Positions 42,859-50,562 of a DNA stretch of 60,038 nucleotides are shown here, in pieces (the stretch's first letter is position 1; each line of letters opens with the position of its first letter). The notes under the pieces were generated by a model that did not search any database, was not told the origin of the DNA, and saw nothing but the letters and a program-made list of their open reading frames with translations. Source of the DNA: JAUPVN01 sp964423475 (GTDB lineage Bacteria > Patescibacteriota > Saccharimonadia > Saccharimonadales > CAIOMD01). Both the position numbers and the translations under genes were made by a program. The stretch covers positions 1-60,038 of the forward strand of contig CAYRFD010000001.1 of the NCBI GenBank assembly GCA_964423475.1. Reading direction: 5' to 3'.

Positions 42859-42903
42859 TGATTTTTTATAACTATGTGTTATTATTATTAAGTAATAAAA
42901 TTG

Positions 42904-42960
42904 TAGTGACTAAAAGTCTTTATGGATGTTCTTTTATAACACCATAAAGATGTTACACTA
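42904..42960 (+). promoter_or_regulatory. Structured leader of rpsJ
   Basis: CTTTATGG (42918-42925) pairs perfectly with CCATAAAG (42942-42949), and inside it TGTT (42927) pairs with AACA (42938) after a one-base bulge, closing a seven-base loop. GTGAC (42906) with GTTAC (42952) can extend the stem. There is no T tract, so it is not a terminator. It ends about 30 bases before the rpsJ ATG. Confidence 0.6.
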
Positions 42961-42986
42961 CCGCTAAGCTTTAAGGAGCATTAACC

Positions 42987-43304
42987 ATGGCTGATACACA
43001 GCAGCAAAGAATTCGTATTAGGTTAAAAGCCTACGATCATAAACTAATAGATCAATCTGCAAAACAAATTGTAGAAACTGCACTACGTACTGGAGCAACA
43101 ATTGCCGGGCCTATTCCTTTGCCAACCAGAAAAACAGTTTACACTGTAATTAAAAGCCCTCATGTATACAAAAAGGGTCGTGAACAGTTTGAAATGCGCG
43201 TACATAAGCGCCTAATTGACATTACAAACCCAACTCCTAAAACAATAGATAGCCTTATGAACTTATCACTACCTGCCGGCTGCGATGCCGAAATAAAAAT
43301 GTAA
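42987..43304 (+). CDS. rpsJ: 30S ribosomal protein S10
   Basis: uS10, 105 residues, normally the first gene of the S10 operon and also the NusE antitermination partner. Blocks: RIRIRLKAYDHKLIDQSAKQIVETA, GPIPLPTRK, YTVIKSPHVYKKGREQFEMR, and the C-terminal IDSLMNLSLPAGCDAEIKM. AAGGAG precedes the ATG. It stands apart from rplC by about 8.7 kb, and the last 24 codons are repeated at 43993-44064 with only synonymous changes. The gene itself is intact. No clear terminator follows this copy. Confidence 0.97.
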   Translation: MADTQQQRIRIRLKAYDHKLIDQSAKQIVETALRTGATIAGPIPLPTRKTVYTVIKSPHVYKKGREQFEMRVHKRLIDITNPTPKTIDSLMNLSLPAGCDAEIKM

Positions 43305-44028
43305 TATACTTTAGTTTATTACAATTTGTTATGCCGCCAAATCAAAGTCAGACTTTGTTTGGGGTAAATGTTCTTGCGTTCTACCAATCATATCTAATAA
43401 TACCGTAAAATCATGCATAGACTCGTTGCTATTGGTGTCAAAACCTAATGTTACAGCAATGAATTCCAAATTTACAATTAATCGTTTAATCTGTACTTTA
43501 TCATTATAATCTAATGAGTCTATAAGCTGCAGAGCATTGCTTATTAGAGCGCGAATTTCTTCTGCGCCTATTGTTTCTTTATTCGAAAGGTTGGTGGTCT
43601 CTACAGGGCTGTTAATTTGATAATCTAACTCACCCTCATGCCAATACCTCCAAAGCGTAAGATGAAACTCAGCTCTAGAATCTGGGTTGCCAACATCGTA
43701 ACCAAGCTTAGTTGCTATACTATACAAGCTCGATTTAAGCGATTGATACAAATTTTGATTGGGCACGTCATGATTAGGCCAGCTGTTTATTGTTTTTACA
43801 ATAACTACGGCCTCATCAAACAACGCACAAACTTGTAGCTCGTATAAGTTTACTTCATCGGATTGTGGAATACTCATTTCGCTCATACATTTATCCCCCT
43901 GTACTATACATAACTATACAACAAAAACATATAATAAGCAACTTATTTCTGTAACGTAATCTATTTAGTGCATTTACAATATCAATAACCAAACTCCCAA
44001 AACTATAGATAGCCTTATGAACTTATCA
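43245..44028 (+). repeat. Direct repeat pair bounding a 760-bp insertion
   Basis: Identical 24-base cores (ATAGATAGCCTTATGAACTT plus ATCA) at 43245-43268 and 44005-44028, plus a further identical 17-base block at 43278-43294 and 44038-44054. They behave like attL/attR of an element that integrated into the 3' end of rpsJ. No integrase is present. Confidence 0.6.
43329..43886 (-). CDS. Unknown 185-residue protein with two internal repeats
   Basis: Not recognised. It is acidic, mostly helical, without membrane segments. Residues 53-82 (SLYSIATKLGYDV... FHLTLWRYW) align without gaps to residues 139-168 (NLEFIAVTLGFDT... FTVLLDMIG); shared positions include L, IA, LG, D, S, F and L. The preceding helices (about 16-36 and 109-129) also look alike, so the protein is a tandem duplication of a unit of about 70-80 residues. 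GGGGGA lies about nine bases before the ATG on the minus strand. It is the only gene between the two copies of the rpsJ 3' end and so is the cargo of the putative insertion. Function unknown. Confidence 0.75.
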   Translation of the reverse strand: MSEMSIPQSDEVNLYELQVCALFDEAVVIVKTINSWPNHDVPNQNLYQSLKSSLYSIATKLGYDVGNPDSRAEFHLTLWRYWHEGELDYQINSPVETTNLSNKETIGAEEIRALISNALQLIDSLDYNDKVQIKRLIVNLEFIAVTLGFDTNSNESMHDFTVLLDMIGRTQEHLPQTKSDFDLAA

Positions 44029-44064
44029 TTACCAGCTGGCTGCGATGCCGAAATCAAGATGTAA
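43979..44064 (+). pseudogene. rpsJ: Displaced 3' end of rpsJ
   Basis: A second copy of the rpsJ 3' end, exactly 760 bases downstream of the first. From codon PKT to the stop, 24 codons encode the identical peptide, with seven silent differences and no amino acid change; upstream of that, similarity fades within about 15 codons and an in-frame TAG appears. A 24-base identical core lies at 43245-43268 and 44005-44028. It is followed by a strong terminator (44082), so it may be the original end of rpsJ. Confidence 0.85.
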
Positions 44065-44081
44065 TTAGAGCTCATTTATAT

Positions 44082-44111
44082 AAAAAACTACCATTTTTGT
44101 GGTAGTTTTTT
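44082..44111 (+). terminator. Intrinsic terminator after the displaced rpsJ end
   Basis: Perfect 12-base stem AAAAAACTACCA/TGGTAGTTTTTT with loop TTTTTG. It has no intact gene directly upstream now, which suits the original rpsJ terminator. Confidence 0.85.
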
Positions 44112-44127
44112 ATATATTGACATATTA

Positions 44128-44143
44128 TGGTATAATCATAAGC
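44128..44143 (+). promoter_or_regulatory. Extended -10 promoter, predicted leaderless
   Basis: TGG then TATAAT (44131-44136); predicted +1 at 44143, one base before the ATG. A nearby TTGACA (44117-44122) is too close to serve as its -35. Confidence 0.5.
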
Positions 44144-44323
44144 ATGAAAGCTAAAAAATCAAAATCAAAAAAAGTTAATATATTTAAACCAACTTTAAAT
44201 AGGGTATACGGCCTTTGCATAGCAGTGTTACTAGTAACTGTAATTGTTCAGGGTTACTATCTTTCTGTTGTTTACGATAAGCAAAAAGAAGATTCTTCTT
44301 ACGCTAAATATATTTCTAATTAG
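44144..44323 (+). CDS. Small basic single-pass membrane protein
   Basis: A 59-residue protein: a lysine-rich N-terminus (KAKKSKSKKVNIFKP), one membrane helix (about 22-42, YGLCIAVLLVTVIVQGYYL) and a short outer tail (KQKEDSSYAKYISN). The frame is open further upstream, but the ATG at 44144 sits at the predicted +1. Shape resembles a small divisome or translocon accessory protein, but there is no basis for a name. Confidence 0.6.
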   Translation: MKAKKSKSKKVNIFKPTLNRVYGLCIAVLLVTVIVQGYYLSVVYDKQKEDSSYAKYISN

Positions 44324-44409
44324 CTAAGGTTAACCAGATTATGCGTTAATACTATGGTAAAATAGTATTAATATTGGTGGTCTTTTGGGTTAGGGAGATG
44401 AAAAATTAA

Positions 44410-45360
44410 ATGAAATATGCAAAGTTTGGTTCTTTAGCGGTTGTAATTGCTGCTTTATTATGGAGTTTAGACGGCTTATTAAGAAGAAATTTATACGATT
44501 TACCACCATCGGTTGTAGTTTTTTATGAACATATCTTTGGTTTAATTATTTTATTGCCATTTATATTATTTACGTTAAAATCTTTTAAAAAACTAACAAA
44601 AAAACAATGGCTAGCCATTATTGGGGTATCGTTCTTGTCAGGGGCCTTAGGCACAATACTGTATACAGCTGCCTTAGGCCAAATTCAGTATATTCCGTTT
44701 TCTGTGGTAGTTCTACTTCAGCAATTAAATCCAATATTTGCAATAATTGCTGCAGCCATTTTATTGAAAGAACCATTAACAAAAAAGTTTTTTGGATTAA
44801 CCGCTATTGCTTTGGTTGCTGCGTATTTTGTAACTTTTCCAGACTATGTTGCAAACTTTAGTACAGGTTCTGGAACCGTACTAGCAGCACTATTTGCAGT
44901 TGGAGCTGCCGCAGCCTGGGGAACATCAACTGCATTTTCTAAATATGCGTTAAAAAACACTTCTTCTGTTCACATTACCGCGGCAAGGTTTGCTTTTACT
45001 CCTATTTTTGCATTTATGTTTATTTTAGCATCGGGTAGTATTGGCCAAGTTACACAGGTGTCTGCTGGGCAGTTTAAATATATTGTTGCAATTACATTTT
45101 CTACAGGGTTGTTAGCTTTGTTAATATATTATTTTGGCTTAAAACGAGTACCAGCCTCTAGGTCTGCCATTTTGGAACTAGCTTGGCCATTATCTGCAGT
45201 TATAGTTGGTTATTTATTTCTTAACCAAACCTTACAATTGTCACAAGCTATTGCTGCTATTGTTTTAACTACAAGTATTATATTTATAGCAAAAGACGCT
45301 CAAAAAGCAGCGGCTTCTGGGGTTAAAGAACCTTCTTTAGTTAATAAACAAAAAAAATAG
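44410..45360 (+). CDS. EamA/DMT-family transporter
   Basis: A 316-residue membrane protein with ten predicted helices arranged as two EamA repeats (about 5-140 and 155-295). Typical signatures are SLDGLLRR near helix 1, YTAALGQIQYIPFSVVVLLQQLNPIFA (helices 3-4), FGLTAIALVAAYFV and the second-repeat GLKRVPASRSAILELAWPL. Members export or import amino acids, metabolites or nucleotide sugars; the substrate cannot be read from sequence. AGGGAG lies 12 bases before the ATG, a long spacing. Confidence 0.9.
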   Translation: MKYAKFGSLAVVIAALLWSLDGLLRRNLYDLPPSVVVFYEHIFGLIILLPFILFTLKSFKKLTKKQWLAIIGVSFLSGALGTILYTAALGQIQYIPFSVVVLLQQLNPIFAIIAAAILLKEPLTKKFFGLTAIALVAAYFVTFPDYVANFSTGSGTVLAALFAVGAAAAWGTSTAFSKYALKNTSSVHITAARFAFTPIFAFMFILASGSIGQVTQVSAGQFKYIVAITFSTGLLALLIYYFGLKRVPASRSAILELAWPLSAVIVGYLFLNQTLQLSQAIAAIVLTTSIIFIAKDAQKAAASGVKEPSLVNKQKK

Positions 45361-45426
45361 CAAGATTTACATATTTATTGATTTTTGCAACTAAGAGTAC
45401 AATATAAGTATATTGGAGGATATACT

Positions 45427-46566
45427 ATGCTATTAAGTAAAATATCAAAGATACTTTTAGTTGTTTTTTTGGCTACTTTTGCGATAAGCGGGACTTCTAT
45501 AGCTCAAGAAATAACAAATTCACAAGTACAGCCCCTATATATTAATAAGACTCAGTATTATTCTGGTAATAATTATGAAATAAATGATGTAATTAATGGT
45601 GATGTATATTGTGTTGGTAATAATATTACTATAAATGGTAATGTTAATGGTGATGTTCTTTGCGCAGGCTCTACAATAATTATTAATGGCACAGTTAACG
45701 GCAATGTTAGATTATTTGCAAGTACCATACAAATACAAGGTTTGGTTACAAAAAATGGCACACTGGTTAGCCAAGACGCAACCATAGAAAAATCGGGTAA
45801 TATTGTAGGAGATGTAACAACAGCAACAAGCCTTACAAGGCTAAATGGTATAGTTGGCAGAGACGCAAATGTAAATACCAATAATTTTGAAGTCTCGGGT
45901 ATTATTGGTAGAGATTTAAATTTAAATACAGAAAGCGTTATTTATACTGATTCTGCTAAAGTTGCAGGTATAACTACGGTTAATTCTAACGTTTATGATA
46001 ATATTTCTATATTTCAAAACCTTACAAAGCTAAATTCTAATTTAGATATATTAGGGTTAATAAATATGTTATCGTCCGCCTTTATGTTTGTTGTTGGCCT
46101 TATATACGTCGCATTTATTATTGGTTTATTATTATCGGCCTTATCTATTGCTTTATTGTTTCCAAGGTCATTAAAAGATAGTTATGTATTTGCAAAAGAT
46201 CAACCTGCAACAGTATTGCTATCTGGCTTTTTGGTGTTGTGGGTAGCGCCATTAATTATATTCTTGTTAGTCTGGAGCATTATTGGTATACCAATAGCAA
46301 TAATTATTTGGGGGTTATATATAGCTTTGTTAACGTTAAGCATTCCGTTTAGTGCACATGCGCTTGGGTCTAAGTTATTCCCAAGCAGGAGCCATGCAAC
46401 CAAAGCTCTTGGTGGGGCGGCCTTACTATTGTTATTATTTGCAATACCCGTATTAAATATTATTGTATTTATTATTGTTATGGTATTTGGGGCAGGACTA
46501 ATTACCAGGGTTACCGTGCTGCGCTATACCCAGGCAAGACAAGTTTATATTAAAGATAAGCAATAA
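45427..46566 (+). CDS. Exported bactofilin-like beta-helix fused to membrane domain
   Basis: The ATG at 45427 follows TTGGAGGATATACT, a good Shine-Dalgarno, and starts a signal peptide (LLVVFLATFAISGTSIAQ); the upstream in-frame ATG at 45385 was rejected. Residues about 50-180 contain repeated I-x-G-x-V-x-G-x-V units (INGDVYC, INGNVNGDVLC, INGTVNGNVRL), as in polymer-forming bactofilin or pentapeptide-like beta-helices. The C-terminal 190 residues hold about four membrane helices. Bactofilins are normally cytoplasmic and not membrane-fused, so this would be an outward-facing beta-helix anchored by a helical bundle. Function unknown; envelope role inferred. Confidence 0.75.
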   Translation: MLLSKISKILLVVFLATFAISGTSIAQEITNSQVQPLYINKTQYYSGNNYEINDVINGDVYCVGNNITINGNVNGDVLCAGSTIIINGTVNGNVRLFASTIQIQGLVTKNGTLVSQDATIEKSGNIVGDVTTATSLTRLNGIVGRDANVNTNNFEVSGIIGRDLNLNTESVIYTDSAKVAGITTVNSNVYDNISIFQNLTKLNSNLDILGLINMLSSAFMFVVGLIYVAFIIGLLLSALSIALLFPRSLKDSYVFAKDQPATVLLSGFLVLWVAPLIIFLLVWSIIGIPIAIIIWGLYIALLTLSIPFSAHALGSKLFPSRSHATKALGGAALLLLLFAIPVLNIIVFIIVMVFGAGLITRVTVLRYTQARQVYIKDKQ

Positions 46567-46575
46567 ATTTTTTAG

Positions 46576-46592
46576 TGCTATAATTATAATTA
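46576..46592 (+). promoter_or_regulatory. Extended -10 promoter, nearly leaderless
   Basis: TGC then TATAAT (46579-46584); predicted +1 at 46591, two bases before the ATG at 46593. Confidence 0.55.
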
Positions 46593-46871
46593 ATGGCAAC
46601 AAAAAAACACGTAAAAAATAATTCTAAAAAATCAAATAGAGTAGAGCCAGACGGTGTATATCTTTTAAAGCTTGTTCTATATTTTATATTAGGTTGTTTA
46701 TGGATTAGGGTTGGTGACGTTGTTGTGTTGCCTTTTGGGCTATTAATTGGTATTTTATTTGCTTCTCATGATAATTTTCAGATAGATAGAAAAATAGAAT
46801 TTGCAGTGTTGTTTATTGCAGCTGTGCTGAGCTTTATTTCTCCTATTGGTTTTGTTATGACAATTGGTTAA
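46593..46871 (+). CDS. Small membrane protein, two to three helices
   Basis: A 92-residue protein with a basic, disordered N-terminus (ATKKHVKNNSKKSNR) and hydrophobic stretches at about 25-60 and 70-92. No known family. It is a first gene with an extended -10 and no Shine-Dalgarno, and lies upstream of pyrG, which has its own -10 box. Confidence 0.6.
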   Translation: MATKKHVKNNSKKSNRVEPDGVYLLKLVLYFILGCLWIRVGDVVVLPFGLLIGILFASHDNFQIDRKIEFAVLFIAAVLSFISPIGFVMTIG

Positions 46872-46888
46872 TAGTGCTTGATTTTTTG

Positions 46889-46894
46889 TATAAT
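46889..46894 (+). promoter_or_regulatory. -10 box of pyrG
   Basis: TATAAT preceded by TG, giving a leader of about 62 bases that ends with the Shine-Dalgarno AAAGGGGAG. A possible -35 TTGGTT lies at 46864-46869. Confidence 0.45.
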
Positions 46895-46962
46895 TGCTTC
46901 ATAATAAAAGAAAACCTTGATTAATAAAAAACGAAATTTGATAATAAGTTAAAGGGGAGACA

Positions 46963-48555
46963 ATGGCAACAAAATATATTTTTGTTACAGGTGGGGTGTT
47001 AAGTGGTGTAGGTAAAGGAGTAACGGCAGCTAGTTTAGGGGCAGTTTTAAAAAGCCGTGGCTTTAAAGTAAATATTCAAAAATGTGATCCTTATTTTAAC
47101 GTAGATTCAGGAACTCTTAACCCAGCCGAACACGGAGAAGTCTTTGTTACTAAAGATGGAGCAGAAACTGATTTAGATTTAGGCCATTATGAAAGATTTT
47201 TAAGTAGCAATTTAACTCAGCAAAGCTCTACAATGAGCGGGCGCATATACAGACAAGTTATAGAAGACGAAAGATCGGGTAAATATCTTGGTAAAACTGT
47301 TCAAATTATTCCTCACGTAACAGACGCCATGCAAGAGGCTATAATTAGCAGCTCTAAGGGTTTTGATATCCATATAGTTGAAGTTGGTGGCACTGTAGGC
47401 GATTACGAAAGTACTGCATTTATAGAAGCAATTAGGCAATTAAGACTTAAAGTTGGCCCCAAGAATTGCTTGTATATTCATGTAGTGTTTTTACCATTTT
47501 TAGAGGCTAGCCAAGAAGTTAAAAGTAAACCAGCCCAAAACGCTGTAAGAGATTTAAGAGAAGCTGGAATAATATGCGATATTTTGGTTGCAAGAGCCGA
47601 TCATGCGGTGCCAAAAAATATTCTTAAAAAATTAAGCTTGTTTGGTGACATCCCGCTAGATCGTGTGTTGGCTTTGCCTACGGTAGATACTATATATGAA
47701 GTTCCTTTAATTATAGAAGAAACAGGAATTGGTGATATTGTTTGTAAAGAATTAAGTTTACCAAATAAAAAGAGTAAATTAAATGATTGGACAAAGCTTG
47801 TATCTATTATTAAAAAACCAAATAAAAAAGCATGTAAAGTAGCAATTGTTGCAAAATATCTTGATCACACAGACACGTATTCTAGTGTTGTAGAGGCACT
47901 TAAAAGCGCAGCGTGGAGTTTTGATATGGATGTTTCTATAGTATGGGTAGATGCAGAAAAATTAACCAAAGATAACTGTCAAGACAAGTTTAATAAAATA
48001 GATGCTATAGTAGTGCCGGGCGGATTTGGTAATAGGGGTATAGAAGGCAAAATTTTGGCAGCTCAGTACGCTTTACAAAATAATATACCTTATTTGGGTT
48101 TATGTTTAGGAATGCAAGTTGCAAGTATAGGGGCCATAAGGATGGCTGGTATAAAAAATGCCAACTCAACAGAGTTTGATGTAAAATCTAAAGATCCAGT
48201 TATAGATATTATGGAATCACAAAAAAAGCAAAAAAAACTTGGCGGAACAATGCGTTTAGGAGATTATAAATGCGATATTGTAAAAGGGTCTTTAGCCCAC
48301 AAAATGTATAAAAGTGAGCATATTGTAGAGCGTCACAGGCATAGATATGAATTTAACCCTAAATATACAAAACAACTTAATAAAGGAGGCTTAGTTATTT
48401 CTGGTACCAACCCAGAAACAGGTTTAACAGAAATTGTAGAAGCTCCAAAACATTCGTATTTTATTGCCACACAGTTTCACCCAGAATTTACAAGCCGCCC
48501 CCTAAAACCTCACCCGCTATTTGCTGGTTTAATAGGTGCAACTCAAAAACAATAA
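46963..48555 (+). CDS. pyrG: CTP synthase
   Basis: ATP- and glutamine-dependent conversion of UTP to CTP, 530 residues. The synthetase domain starts with KYIFVTGGVLSGVGKGVTAAS and contains KCDPYFNVDSGTLNPAEHGEVFV and the ammonia ligase motifs. The class I glutamine amidotransferase domain (about 290-525) has the nucleophile in LGLCLGMQ and the triad histidine/glutamate in FHPEF. It is 6 bases upstream of the capA-like gene. Its presence in an otherwise auxotrophic-looking lineage means CTP can be made from salvaged UTP. Confidence 0.97.
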   Translation: MATKYIFVTGGVLSGVGKGVTAASLGAVLKSRGFKVNIQKCDPYFNVDSGTLNPAEHGEVFVTKDGAETDLDLGHYERFLSSNLTQQSSTMSGRIYRQVIEDERSGKYLGKTVQIIPHVTDAMQEAIISSSKGFDIHIVEVGGTVGDYESTAFIEAIRQLRLKVGPKNCLYIHVVFLPFLEASQEVKSKPAQNAVRDLREAGIICDILVARADHAVPKNILKKLSLFGDIPLDRVLALPTVDTIYEVPLIIEETGIGDIVCKELSLPNKKSKLNDWTKLVSIIKKPNKKACKVAIVAKYLDHTDTYSSVVEALKSAAWSFDMDVSIVWVDAEKLTKDNCQDKFNKIDAIVVPGGFGNRGIEGKILAAQYALQNNIPYLGLCLGMQVASIGAIRMAGIKNANSTEFDVKSKDPVIDIMESQKKQKKLGGTMRLGDYKCDIVKGSLAHKMYKSEHIVERHRHRYEFNPKYTKQLNKGGLVISGTNPETGLTEIVEAPKHSYFIATQFHPEFTSRPLKPHPLFAGLIGATQKQ

Positions 48556-48561
48556 ATAATT

Positions 48562-49758
48562 ATGGTTGTTAAGAAAAAATTAAATAAAAAAGTATTTATT
48601 TTAATAGCTATTGTTATAATTGCTATAATTTTATTGCTATTTATAATATTAAAGCCAACAAGTAAAAATGTAAGCAATATTGAATCTCAAGGCCAAATAC
48701 AAGATAGTACGGCTAAAAACACCACAAGAATTATTGCGGTTGGCGATCAGTTGCCGCACGACGCAATAAATAAACAAGCGCTTAAACCTGATGGCTCTTA
48801 TGACTATCTGCAGTTTTACAAAGAGATTAAAAATAATTTTAATAATGTACAAGGTGCTTATTGTAATCAAGAAGTCCCAGCCGCAGGATCGGTTGCCCCA
48901 ATAAGTGGTTACCCAGTATTTAACGCTCCTGAGCAGTTTGCTAAAGATTTGAGTGCCCTTGGCTGCAATTTAATTAATTTGGCTAATAACCATATGTTTG
49001 ATAAAGGCCAAGCAGGTATAAATGCAACAAGAGCTGTTTGGGATACTTTGCCAAAAAAAGCTATAGCAGGTGCTAACAGAAACCAAGAAGAGCAAAATAG
49101 CATTCAATATTTTACAGAAAACAATATTAAATTTGCATATTTAGCATTTGCAGAATACTCAAATATTCCAACTAGTACAAATTACGCTATTAATATTTAT
49201 AGCGAGGCAGTTGCAAAGCCATTAGTAACACAAGCCGCAAATAATGCAGATGTTGTTATTGTAAGCATGCACTGGGGAACAGAGTATAGCCCTACAGAAA
49301 ACGATTTTCAAAAAACTGCCGCTAAAGTGTTAGCAGAAAGTGGTGCAGACGTAATAATTGGAGCAGGGCCACACGTGCTGCAACCTGTAGATAAAATAGT
49401 TTCAGAGGGTGGTCGTGAAACTTTAGTTTGGTATAGTTTGGGCAATTTTTTAAGTGCACAGCTAGACCTAGCATCTTTAATTGGTGGCATTGCAGTTATG
49501 GATTTTACAAAATCAGAAAATGGAGCAAAGATAGACTCAATAGGTTTTATACCATCTTATATGCATTACGAATGGACGCCAGAGCAAAAAGCAGCCGATG
49601 CCCTTTTAGAAAGAAAAAACTTTATGGTTTACCCGCTAGAAAAATCCGCAGAGCCGTTGTCTCGTTCGTTATTTAATACAAGCGTAGAAGCTCAAACAGA
49701 GTATGTTAAAAACGTAGTAAACACCCATATAAACATGCCACTCTTACCAACCCAATAA
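48562..49758 (+). CDS. CapA/PgsA-family metallophosphoesterase-like protein
   Basis: A 398-residue protein with an N-terminal membrane anchor (about 10-30) and an outward CapA domain: VGDQLPHDA (metal site), NQEVPAAG, NLANNHMFDKG (asparagine-histidine site), SMHWGTEYSPT and GADVIIGAGPHVLQPV. The family is known from poly-gamma-glutamate capsule synthesis and is calcineurin-like; capsule genes capB/capC are absent here, so a wider role in envelope phosphate-ester chemistry is as likely. Co-directional and close to pyrG. Its stop abuts the stop of convergent vanY. Confidence 0.85.
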   Translation: MVVKKKLNKKVFILIAIVIIAIILLLFIILKPTSKNVSNIESQGQIQDSTAKNTTRIIAVGDQLPHDAINKQALKPDGSYDYLQFYKEIKNNFNNVQGAYCNQEVPAAGSVAPISGYPVFNAPEQFAKDLSALGCNLINLANNHMFDKGQAGINATRAVWDTLPKKAIAGANRNQEEQNSIQYFTENNIKFAYLAFAEYSNIPTSTNYAINIYSEAVAKPLVTQAANNADVVIVSMHWGTEYSPTENDFQKTAAKVLAESGADVIIGAGPHVLQPVDKIVSEGGRETLVWYSLGNFLSAQLDLASLIGGIAVMDFTKSENGAKIDSIGFIPSYMHYEWTPEQKAADALLERKNFMVYPLEKSAEPLSRSLFNTSVEAQTEYVKNVVNTHINMPLLPTQ

Positions 49759-50523
49759 TCATAGATTAAAATATTCTTCTAGGGTTGTATTTTGGGAATA
49801 TATTTTTTGGGCGATATCTTTGCCTACAAATCTAAAATGCCATGGTTCATACTGGTAACCTGTTATTTGGTCTTTATCTAAAGGGTATCTTAGTATAAAG
49901 CCATACTTATATGCGTTATCTTTAAGCCAAATGCCTTCTTTTGTGTCCGCAAAACAAGTTTCTAAGTAGCATTCTCTGTTTGTAGGAGCAATATCTAATG
50001 CTAAGCCCGTTTGATGTTCGCTTGTGCCCGGTTTTGCAGATATTTTATCTGCCTCTGCTTGGCCTAAGCTATGTACTAAGTTATTATAATAAAAACCCTG
50101 TAGTTCGGCAGATCTATAACCACTAGCTAGCATTAGATCTAAATTATTGTTTTTTGCATCTGCAAATAATGATTCAAGGTTGGGTGCAACAATATTTCTA
50201 ATACTATTTTCTGAATTGCTTTTTTGATTATTTATAGTAACTTTAGGACTAACCAAATCGCTTGGGACATAGCTAAGTAAAATTGGTCTGTTTTTATTAA
50301 CAATAATAAATTGACTTGCAGAATCGTTAATATCTATATTGTCTTGGGGTTGCTCGTTTAATGCTGTGTTACTACTTGGAGTGTTATATTGGCTAACATT
50401 TATATTTTGTTCTTTATTATTTAACTTTGTATAAGTAAAGAAAAAAATAATGGCCAGTACTAAACAAATAATAAACGCTATAATATATATTTTTTTAGAT
50501 TTAGTTTTTTTACTATGATTCAT
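49759..50523 (-). CDS. VanY-type D-alanyl-D-alanine carboxypeptidase
   Basis: Peptidase M15B family zinc enzyme trimming the terminal D-Ala of peptidoglycan stem peptides, 254 residues. An N-terminal membrane helix (about 12-32) is followed by a low-complexity spacer and the catalytic domain with SGYRSAELQ, SEHQTGLALDI (the SxHxxGxAxD zinc motif) and the final EPWHFRF with the third ligand. Acts outside the membrane. It is divergent from dacA-like across a 39-base spacer with back-to-back -10 boxes. It probably keeps cross-link number in balance with the class A PBP. Confidence 0.92.
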   Translation of the reverse strand: MNHSKKTKSKKIYIIAFIICLVLAIIFFFTYTKLNNKEQNINVSQYNTPSSNTALNEQPQDNIDINDSASQFIIVNKNRPILLSYVPSDLVSPKVTINNQKSNSENSIRNIVAPNLESLFADAKNNNLDLMLASGYRSAELQGFYYNNLVHSLGQAEADKISAKPGTSEHQTGLALDIAPTNRECYLETCFADTKEGIWLKDNAYKYGFILRYPLDKDQITGYQYEPWHFRFVGKDIAQKIYSQNTTLEEYFNL

Positions 50524-50554
50524 TAATTTATATATTAGCTGTTTATGCTATAAA
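50523..50554 (+). promoter_or_regulatory. Back-to-back -10 boxes of vanY- and dacA-type genes
   Basis: Minus strand TAATAT (50532-50537) predicts +1 two bases before the vanY ATG. Plus strand TGC-TATAAA (50546-50554) predicts +1 near 50561, two bases before the dacA ATG. Both genes lack a Shine-Dalgarno. Confidence 0.45.
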
Positions 50555-50562
50555 ATAATAGC

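Noticed and set aside
44117..44136. TTGACA with TATAAT as a full promoter before the small membrane protein
   Set aside because: Only eight bases separate the two boxes, too close for sigma-70; the extended -10 alone was retained.
45385..45426. Upstream start of the bactofilin-like protein
   Set aside because: The signal peptide and a good Shine-Dalgarno fit the ATG at 45427.
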